This document shows, in pieces, positions 27,272-33,521 of a stretch of 64,000 nt of DNA (position 1 is its first letter; each line of letters starts with the position of its first letter). The stretch comes from Chitinispirillales bacterium. GTDB taxonomy: Bacteria; Fibrobacterota; Chitinivibrionia; Chitinivibrionales; Chitinispirillaceae. The notes below the pieces were generated by a model. The model was not told the origin of the DNA. It was given only the letters and a program-made list of their open reading frames with translations, and did not search any database. The stretch spans positions 124,001 to 188,000 of the forward strand of contig JAIRVB010000039.1 of the NCBI GenBank assembly GCA_031254105.1, written 5' to 3'. The translations under genes were made by a program, and so were the position numbers.

Positions 27272-28300
27272 TTACCTCATCAGGCCCGTTGTTTCCGTCA
27301 GACCAAACATAATATTCATGTTTTGGATAGCCTGTCCGCTTGCTCCTTTTACTAAGTTGTCAAGGGCTGATACAGCAATTACCGGCCGTCCATCTTTGCC
27401 GTCAGTAAAAGTGATATCGCAATAGTTTGTGTGAGCGACAGACGCAACGGTGGGCAGATCAGACGCTTCACGTACGCGCACGAACGGCTCGCCTGTATAA
27501 AAGTTTTTGACGATCTCCGCGCACTTTTCAGCGCTTAAACCTGTTTTTATGTAAATCGTAGACAAAATTCCGCGGTTTACAGGGAGCAGATGAGGCGAAA
27601 AGGTTATCGTAACTGGTTTACCCGCGGCAAATCCGAGTTCCTGTTCTATTTCAGGAGTATGCCGGTGTGCATGACCTATCGAATAGGCGCTGAAGTTCTC
27701 ATTTGCTTCCGCGAACATTGTATTAAGTTTGAGTGTCCGCCCCGCCCCGCTTACGCCGGATTTTGAATCTGCGATAATCCACTCAATAGACGCTCCGTTT
27801 TTGTAAAGAGGAAGCAAAGGCAGAAGTACGCTTGTAACGTAGCAGCCGGGATTTGCGATGATTGACGCGTTCGCGATCTCTTTTCTATAATGTTCACAGA
27901 GCCCAAACACCGCTTTTTCAAGAAGCTTGGGAGCGGGGTGCTCTGTTTTATACCATGCTTTATAAATATCAGGGTTTTTTAGCCGGAAGTCTGCGCTCAA
28001 GTCAATTACTTTTATGCCTCTCTCAATAACAGGCAGAATAAGCGAAGCGCTTACAGCGTGAGGGAGGCAGGAAAAGACACAATCAACATCTCCCCGAATT
28101 TGCGCGTCTTGCGGTGAGATAAGCACATCATCATTGATTCCCGAAAGAGCGGGGAAAATAGAGGAGAGCCGCTCTTGAGCGTGACTCTGCGATGATACAT
28201 ATGTTATTGTTGCATTTGGATGAAACGCTAAGATCCGTACAAGTTCCGCGCCTGTGTAAGAGGTCGCCCCTAAAACGCCGATTCTAATTTTATCAGACAT
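27272..28300 (-). CDS. argC: N-acetyl-gamma-glutamyl-phosphate reductase
   Basis: A 342-residue NADPH-dependent reductase, third step of arginine synthesis. N-terminal Rossmann motif GVLGATSYTGAELVRIL; the catalytic Cys lies in IIANPGCYVTSVLLPL (about residue 149) and the catalytic His later in GHAHRHTPEIEQEL. All are intact. It is upstream of argB on the minus strand, the order argC-argB-argD. The gap to argB (about 175 bases) holds a palindromic element and three tandem copies of TACATTATA. Confidence 0.95.
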   Translation of the reverse strand: MSDKIRIGVLGATSYTGAELVRILAFHPNATITYVSSQSHAQERLSSIFPALSGINDDVLISPQDAQIRGDVDCVFSCLPHAVSASLILPVIERGIKVIDLSADFRLKNPDIYKAWYKTEHPAPKLLEKAVFGLCEHYRKEIANASIIANPGCYVTSVLLPLLPLYKNGASIEWIIADSKSGVSGAGRTLKLNTMFAEANENFSAYSIGHAHRHTPEIEQELGFAAGKPVTITFSPHLLPVNRGILSTIYIKTGLSAEKCAEIVKNFYTGEPFVRVREASDLPTVASVAHTNYCDITFTDGKDGRPVIAVSALDNLVKGASGQAIQNMNIMFGLTETTGLMR

Positions 28301-28456
28301 AATTGTATACCTGTTTTTTGTGATTAAATAAGTTAGCCTATATAAAATAATTTAACCGCGGCGCAAGTATACTATATTATGTTTTTACTGCGGTTAGTTA
28401 TCAGAAACGGTACATTCTCCCCGCCTTTTACTGGAAACTGACAAACGGTAACTAAA

Positions 28457-29227
28457 TCACTTCTTACTCTCTTCCCAGTATACATCCATCTCCTCAAGAG
28501 TTGCTTCGGCTATATCTTTACCGTTCTCTTTAAATTTATCCTCAACAAACCGGAAACGTTTTTCGAACTTTTTTACGGCCGCTCTAAGCGCGTTTTCCGC
28601 ACTTATTTTGTGATGTCTGGCAACATTTACCAATGCGAATAATATATCGCCAAGTTCTTCTTCCGCATTTTTGACATCGCCTTTTTCAACAGCCTCCCTG
28701 AACTCTCCAAACTCTTCCTCAACCTTATCAAGCACAGGTTTGATACTTTTCCAGTCAAAACCTACTTGCGCCACGCGTTTCTGCGTTTTTTCCGCTTTGA
28801 AAAGCGCGGGAAGCGCGTCTGGTATATCATCCACAATATATTTGCGTTTTTCTTTACCATATTCGCGGCTCTTGATTTTCTCCCAGTTACGAATCACTTC
28901 ATTAGAAGATGATATCTGAAGGTCGCCAAACACATGGGGATGACGCCGGATAAGTTTGTCGCTTATCTCTTTTGCGACATCTTCAATATCAAACATTTTT
29001 GCTTCGCTTGCGATTTGAGCATGGAGTACAACCTGCATCAGTACATCTCCGAGCTCTTCTTTCATTTTGGCGCTGTCATCTTCATCCACCGCTTCAAAAA
29101 ATTCATACGCTTCATCAAGAAGACAGTTCAAAATGCTGTGGTGAGTTTGCTCCCTGTCCCATGGACACCCGCCCGGAGCGCGCAATTTAGCCACAATGCC
29201 GATTAACCGTTTTAGTTGATTTTCCAT
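28457..29227 (-). CDS. mazG: MazG nucleoside triphosphate pyrophosphohydrolase
   Basis: A 256-residue house-cleaning enzyme that hydrolyses nucleoside triphosphates to monophosphates. Two tandem MazG domains: the first begins LRAPGGCPWDREQTHHSILN with EELGDVLMQVVLHAQIA, the second has EEELGDILFALVNVARH, each carrying the ExxE...ExxD metal motif. The second domain is the active one in characterised MazG. Full length (E. coli 263). It stands alone, 156 bases upstream of argC on the same strand. Not associated with mazEF here. Confidence 0.94.
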   Translation of the reverse strand: MENQLKRLIGIVAKLRAPGGCPWDREQTHHSILNCLLDEAYEFFEAVDEDDSAKMKEELGDVLMQVVLHAQIASEAKMFDIEDVAKEISDKLIRRHPHVFGDLQISSSNEVIRNWEKIKSREYGKEKRKYIVDDIPDALPALFKAEKTQKRVAQVGFDWKSIKPVLDKVEEEFGEFREAVEKGDVKNAEEELGDILFALVNVARHHKISAENALRAAVKKFEKRFRFVEDKFKENGKDIAEATLEEMDVYWEESKK

Positions 29228-29381
29228 AATTTTCCATAATTAATGGTGATAATTTGCAGGGAACGGCAGCTGAACGTTTCCGTTTAATGAGAAAATATTT
29301 ATCAGACAGCAGAATAATATTAAGAAAATAACGGAACGGTAACAGAGGTATTCTGCTTTATTTGCGCCTCCAAATTCCGAA

Positions 29382-29999
29382 TTAATCTCCGGTCTCCTCC
29401 CACACCCCCTTGCCTAATCTGACTAAAACAGGATTATCTTCCGTGAGGTCAATGATGGTAGAAGGTTCGGGGTTGTCAAGAGGCCCCGCGTCAAGCAGAA
29501 TGTCTACGCTGTGCCGCATGGTTTGTTTTATCTCTTCAGGGTCACATACATTCGATCCGTTTATTTTTACTGAGGTGTTTGCCAGCGGTTCTCCTATAAG
29601 CTTTACAAGTTCAAGTACAGCGGTTGAAGACGGCATACGTATTCCTGCGGTTTTCCTTTTGGGCGCAATACGTTTAGGAACTAAGTTTGTGGCGTTAAGG
29701 ATAAAGGTGTATGGACCGGGCAGATAGCGTCTCATAAGCTTATAGTGAGCGTTAGAAACCCTCACATAACGGCTGATCTGTGAAAAGTCGCTGCATATAA
29801 AGGAAAAAAGGCGTGTTTTATCTTTTTCGAGAATGCGGGCTATCTTATCTATCCCTTTTGGATTAGTAACACACGCGCCGATGCCGTATACCGTGTCGGT
29901 AGGATACACCGCAATACCCCCTTCAGACTCCAAAACACGAGCCGCAGCTTCGATAAATCGGTGCTGAGGGTTAACCGGATGTATATTGTATGTTATCAT
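29382..29999 (-). CDS. L-threonylcarbamoyladenylate synthase (Sua5/YrdC family)
   Basis: A 205-residue enzyme making threonylcarbamoyl-AMP for the t6A37 modification of ANN-decoding tRNAs. Family sequence: GGIAVYPTDTVYGIGACVTNP, IARILEKDKTRLFSFICSDF, KYLPGPYTFIL-like RYLPGPYTFILNATN, and GIRMPSSTAVLELV. It is the short TsaC/YciO-size form without the Sua5 C-terminal domain. The KRxxxKP motif that marks true TsaC over YciO reads KDKTRLFSF here, so assignment to YciO cannot be excluded. It stands alone, divergent from the STAS gene. Confidence 0.85.
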   Translation of the reverse strand: MITYNIHPVNPQHRFIEAAARVLESEGGIAVYPTDTVYGIGACVTNPKGIDKIARILEKDKTRLFSFICSDFSQISRYVRVSNAHYKLMRRYLPGPYTFILNATNLVPKRIAPKRKTAGIRMPSSTAVLELVKLIGEPLANTSVKINGSNVCDPEEIKQTMRHSVDILLDAGPLDNPEPSTIIDLTEDNPVLVRLGKGVWEETGD

Positions 30000-30095
30000 A
30001 GATATGGTTTCCAGCCGTTAGTTAACAGTCTCCAGCTGCCAGTTTTTAGAAACGGAGTATTTCTTGTGTTTTACCGGCAGCAGAAATTCTATTAT

Positions 30096-30124
30096 TTGAC
30101 TTTACTTCATTGTAAAAATAATAT
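30096..30124 (+). promoter_or_regulatory. Sigma-70-type promoter of the STAS gene
   Basis: TTGACT, a 17-base spacer and TAATAT, an almost consensus promoter, 63 bases before the STAS start codon. It lies inside the divergent gap upstream of the Sua5-type gene. Confidence 0.65.
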
Positions 30125-30186
30125 TTTAATAATTGAGTTATAAGAAAATTAACCTCTTTTTATAAATTTTGAAAAGGAGAGGATGA

Positions 30187-30522
30187 ATGGCTCTTGAAGT
30201 ATCTCTCATATCTGAAGCGGAAAACCCTGTTTTGGAGCTTACAGGTAAAATTATTGATATTGACGTAAAGAAGCTTCAGCACAAGATGGATCAACTTTAC
30301 AAAAAGAAAGCTATACCGCGCATTGTTTTAGATGTATCCCTGGCTAATTTTATTGACAGCCACGGGGTGGGTACGATTGTTTATTACCACACTTTGCTGC
30401 AAAGAGAGAACCGCCGGCTTGTTATCCTTAACGCAAATCCGGATCCGAAAGCGTATCTCAATAACTTGTTTGAATTAACAAATTTAGATAAGGTTCTTAA
30501 TATTGTAAAGTCGTTGGAATGA
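30187..30522 (+). CDS. STAS domain anti-sigma factor antagonist
   Basis: A 111-residue single STAS domain (ALEVSLISEAENPVLELTGK, then IPRIVLDVSLANFIDSHGVG). The segment FIDSHGVGTI corresponds to the phosphorylatable loop; the Ser (about 59) is present, so control by an anti-sigma kinase is possible. AAAGGAGAGGATGA provides a strong ribosome site. No kinase or phosphatase partner lies nearby in this window. Such proteins regulate alternative sigma factors or serve as general signalling adaptors. Its last 39 bases overlap a decayed gene on the other strand. Confidence 0.85.
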   Translation: MALEVSLISEAENPVLELTGKIIDIDVKKLQHKMDQLYKKKAIPRIVLDVSLANFIDSHGVGTIVYYHTLLQRENRRLVILNANPDPKAYLNNLFELTNLDKVLNIVKSLE

Positions 30523-30738
30523 ATAATCTAAAGCGCGAATCTCACACATTGAGGAACTGTATACTGCCTGTACGCCATTGCCTTTGCAGGAGGTACGGTT
30601 GATCATATCAGGCGTAAAATTGAAATTATGCGCGACAGTCCATTCCGCCGCTGTCTTTTCTCTGAGCTCCTGATCATCGTTTCGCATAACTTTGCAAGCG
30701 CCGCGTTCCGAACGGTCAATACCGTGGTAAGCGGTCAT
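30484..30738 (-). pseudogene. DUF3795 remnant with lost cysteines
   Basis: An 84-codon frame whose first 70 residues match the DUF3795 pattern: MTAYHGIDRSERGACKVMRN stands where the family has YCGLDCSKCEAY, and NDDQELREKTAAEWTVAHNF, INRTSCKGNGVQ and MCEIR follow. At least four metal-ligand-type Cys are replaced by His, Arg, Arg, Arg or Ser. The second Cys cluster after CEIRKC is missing, because the frame runs into the end of the STAS gene. Loss of ligands and truncation together indicate decay rather than a working protein. I compare from memory of the family, so the exact number of lost Cys is approximate. Confidence 0.6.
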
Positions 30739-30744
30739 TTTTTT

Positions 30745-30815
30745 ATTAAATTTTCTTCTTAAAGTCTGAATTAAAAATCGAGGATATCAGATTAAAAAAT
30801 TCAGAAGAAAATTTA
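30745..30815. repeat. AT-rich inverted repeat
   Basis: TTAAATTTTCTTCT and CTGAATT on the left are mirrored by AATTCAG and AAGAAAATTTAA on the right with a short unmatched insert. It precedes the DUF3795 remnant; possible terminator or cruciform. Confidence 0.5.
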
Positions 30816-30939
30816 AAATTCTATTATACTTCATTAACTGGTATGTTATTTGCACCATTTTTTCATCTTGTTTCTGTTTTTCCGTTTAAATATTAACTAT
30901 TTTATGAACCGGCAGTTTCAAAATTGCGAAATTAAGGCA

Positions 30940-31027
30940 GCGGCCAGTTATTAGTGAATAGTTGTTAGTTTAGTTAAAAGCGTACAAAAGAATTTTCAGT
31001 AAATTGATCTCACTAATTACTGGCCGC
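30940..31027. promoter_or_regulatory. Inverted repeat upstream of the Hsp70 operon
   Basis: GCGGCCAGTTATTAGTGA (30940-30957) and its reverse complement at 31010-31027 match at 17 of 18 positions around a 52-base loop. It ends 43 bases before the DUF2760 start codon. It does not resemble the CIRCE heat-shock operator. A related CAGCTGCCAGTTTTTA word occurs near 30030, so it may be a dispersed repeat. Confidence 0.5.
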
Positions 31028-31070
31028 TAACCACTAATCACTAAAAAAACAGTGCGAAAGGAAGCGGTTG

Positions 31071-31619
31071 ATGAACAGGGTGGAGCTTGCGTTGCGGACA
31101 TTCTTTTGGATTTTCTTCAAAAAAGAGTTTAGAGATAAGATTGCGCCTTATTTTGATTATAAGCGGCAGATTGGCGTTGAGGAGGAAGCTGAGGAAAAGG
31201 CCGTGCCTGTTGTTTTGCCGCAGGAGAAAAAGACGCGGCGCAGCGATGCTGTCGGGTTATTAGCGCTTCTTCAGCGTGAGGGGAGGTTAGTTGATTTTTT
31301 TAAAGAACCGATTGACTCCTACAGCGACGCTCAAATAGGGGCTGCTGTGCGTGACGTACACAAAGATTGCGCAGCAGTATTAGAACGCGTTTTTGACATA
31401 ATTCCTCTTGTCGAAAAAGAGGAAGGGACGCAGATGCCTGTTCTCCCGGGATTTGACCCTGACCAGATTCGCCTGACCGGAAACGTGGCTGGAAATCCTC
31501 CGTATAACGGAATATTAAGACACTGCGGCTGGAAAGCAAACCGTTGTGAACTGCCGCTTTGGCAGGGGGCTGAAGAGGCTGTTAATGTAGTGGCTCCGGC
31601 GGAGGTGGAACTTAATTAA
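31071..31619 (+). CDS. DUF2760 family protein
   Basis: A 182-residue protein of unknown function. It opens with a hydrophobic helix (LALRTFFWIFF), then an acidic linker (GVEEEAEEKAVPVV), then the conserved DUF2760 region: DAVGLLALLQREGRLVDFFKE, IGAAVRDVHKDCAAVLE, LTGNVAGNPPYNGILRHCGW and CELPLW. ATG at 31071 has AAGGAAG upstream; the frame extends one codon to a TTG. It is the first gene of the operon with the two Hsp70 genes, a pairing that I know to recur in other bacteria. It may be the substrate, adaptor or membrane tether of these chaperones (inferred). Confidence 0.85.
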   Translation: MNRVELALRTFFWIFFKKEFRDKIAPYFDYKRQIGVEEEAEEKAVPVVLPQEKKTRRSDAVGLLALLQREGRLVDFFKEPIDSYSDAQIGAAVRDVHKDCAAVLERVFDIIPLVEKEEGTQMPVLPGFDPDQIRLTGNVAGNPPYNGILRHCGWKANRCELPLWQGAEEAVNVVAPAEVELN

Positions 31620-31739
31620 AATAAAGCGGAAATAATAATGCAGAATGCAGAAATATTAAAACAATAGAACCCAATATCTATGCGTCAATTGGTTTTGATT
31701 TTATTTCCGCGTTAAACAAATAGGAGAAAATTGTAATAT

Positions 31740-33521
31740 ATGGCTTCTAAGTATGCTATAGGAATAGATCTCGGTACTACAAATTGCGTCCTTGCGTATA
31801 GAACCCTTGAGGAAGAAAACGCTGAGATAAAACTTTTGGAAGTTCCGCAGGCATCGGCAGCTTCTACTATTGAAAACAGATATTCGCTTCCATCTTTCTG
31901 TTATTTGGCGACAGAGGCTGAGAGCGCCGCCGCAGCATTTTCTTTGCCCTGGGACGACAATAAGGATTACGCTGTCGGCGAACTTGCCAGACGTCAATCC
32001 GCTGACGTTCCGGGCCGTACTGTCGCTGCCGCAAAATCGTGGCTTGCGCATTCCCGTGTCGATAGAAGAGACGCGATTTTACCCTGGAACGCGCCTGAGG
32101 ATGTCAAAAAAATATCTCCGGTGGAAGCGTCAAGACGGTATTTGCGACACCTTGTTGACGCGTGGAACAATAAGTTTCCGCAAGAACCGCTTGCTTTACA
32201 GCAGGTAGTACTCACGGTTCCAGCCTCTTTTGACGCAAGCGCCCGTGAATTGACTATGGAGGCCGCGCGTCTTGCGGGTCTTCCCGAATCACTCGTTTTA
32301 CTTGAGGAACCTCAGGCGGCGGTTTACGCGTGGCTTGCGGATGTGGGTGATGGTTGGCGAAAGAAGCTGCGTCTTGGTGATAATCTGCTTGTCTTTGATG
32401 TTGGCGGCGGCACTACCGATTTCACTCTTATCGGTGTGGAAGAGGAAAATGGTGAGTTGACGCTTAAGAGAATCGCCGTAGGCAACCATATTCTTGTGGG
32501 CGGCGATAACATGGATTTGACAATTGCTCACGTTGCACGTAATATCTTCGCTGATAAGGGGATCAACCTTGATCCGTGGCAGTCTGTGGCTTTGTGGCAC
32601 TCCTGCCGGGCAGCTAAGGAACATCTTCTTAGTGAAGATGGACCGCAAGTCTATCCGGTAACAATATTAGGCAGGGGATCAAAGCTTATTGGCGGCACTG
32701 TGACTGCGGAGTTATCGGCTGAGCAGGTAAAAAGTATCCTGGCGGAAGGGTTTTTCCCTATTTGCAAAGCGGACGCTGTTCCAGTCCGTAAATCAGCATC
32801 AGGTTTCAGGGAGCTTGGGCTCGCGTTTGAATCAGACGCCGCTGTCACCCGTCACCTGGCCAATTTCTTAAGAGTACAGGGACAAAACGGGGTCTCTGTA
32901 CAGCCGTCTCACGTATTATTTAATGGCGGAGTGTTCAAGGCGGATATCTTCAAAAGCCGTACTCTTGAGGCGGTAAAATCATGGTTTGGTGAGGATGTGG
33001 AGTCGCTTGAACAGAATCCTGATCTTGACTATTCGGTAGCGAGGGGCGCTTCCTTTTATGCTTTTGTTAAGCAGGGGAAGGGTTTGCGGATACGCGGCGG
33101 CGCCGCGCGTTCTTATTATGTAGGGATCGAAACAAGCGGCCCCGCGGTTCCCGGCATGGAGCGCCCGCTTTCCGCGCTTTGCGTCGTGCCTTTTGGGATG
33201 GAGGAGGGGAGCCAGATTGATGTACCTTCCGAAGAGATAGGGCTTGTTGTTGGCGAACCCGCTAAATTTCGTTTTTTCAGTTCATCGGTACGTCATCAGG
33301 ATACCGCGGGAACAATTGTAGAACGCTTTAACGATACGCAAATAGAGGAGACCGATTCTTTGGAGGCGGATCTGCCTGCGGATGAAAAATTTACGGATAT
33401 GTATGTGCCTGTACTTTTCCAGTCACGCATTACGGAGCTTGGGGTTTTTGAGTTATGGTGCAGGAGTACCATATCGGATGATTCGTGGAAACTTGAGTTC
33501 AGCGTGCGGGAAAATCAATAA
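31740..33521 (+). CDS. Hsp70 family protein (first of a pair)
   Basis: A 593-residue Hsp70-type ATPase. Actin-fold motifs: phosphate-1 YAIGIDLGTTNCVLAY (about 5-20), LTVPASFDASARELTMEAA, LLEEPQAAVYAW, phosphate-2 LVFDVGGGTTDFTLI (about 217-231) and adenosine motif LFNGGVFKADIF. The C-terminal part is a short beta-rich domain (residues about 440-593), unlike the DnaK substrate domain, and lacks an EEVD-like tail or lid. AGGAG lies 11 bases before the ATG. The gene's stop overlaps the next gene's start (TAATG). No DnaJ or GrpE gene is near. Function of this Hsp70 subgroup is unknown; I expect a specialised chaperone or scaffold. Confidence 0.9.
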   Translation: MASKYAIGIDLGTTNCVLAYRTLEEENAEIKLLEVPQASAASTIENRYSLPSFCYLATEAESAAAAFSLPWDDNKDYAVGELARRQSADVPGRTVAAAKSWLAHSRVDRRDAILPWNAPEDVKKISPVEASRRYLRHLVDAWNNKFPQEPLALQQVVLTVPASFDASARELTMEAARLAGLPESLVLLEEPQAAVYAWLADVGDGWRKKLRLGDNLLVFDVGGGTTDFTLIGVEEENGELTLKRIAVGNHILVGGDNMDLTIAHVARNIFADKGINLDPWQSVALWHSCRAAKEHLLSEDGPQVYPVTILGRGSKLIGGTVTAELSAEQVKSILAEGFFPICKADAVPVRKSASGFRELGLAFESDAAVTRHLANFLRVQGQNGVSVQPSHVLFNGGVFKADIFKSRTLEAVKSWFGEDVESLEQNPDLDYSVARGASFYAFVKQGKGLRIRGGAARSYYVGIETSGPAVPGMERPLSALCVVPFGMEEGSQIDVPSEEIGLVVGEPAKFRFFSSSVRHQDTAGTIVERFNDTQIEETDSLEADLPADEKFTDMYVPVLFQSRITELGVFELWCRSTISDDSWKLEFSVRENQ

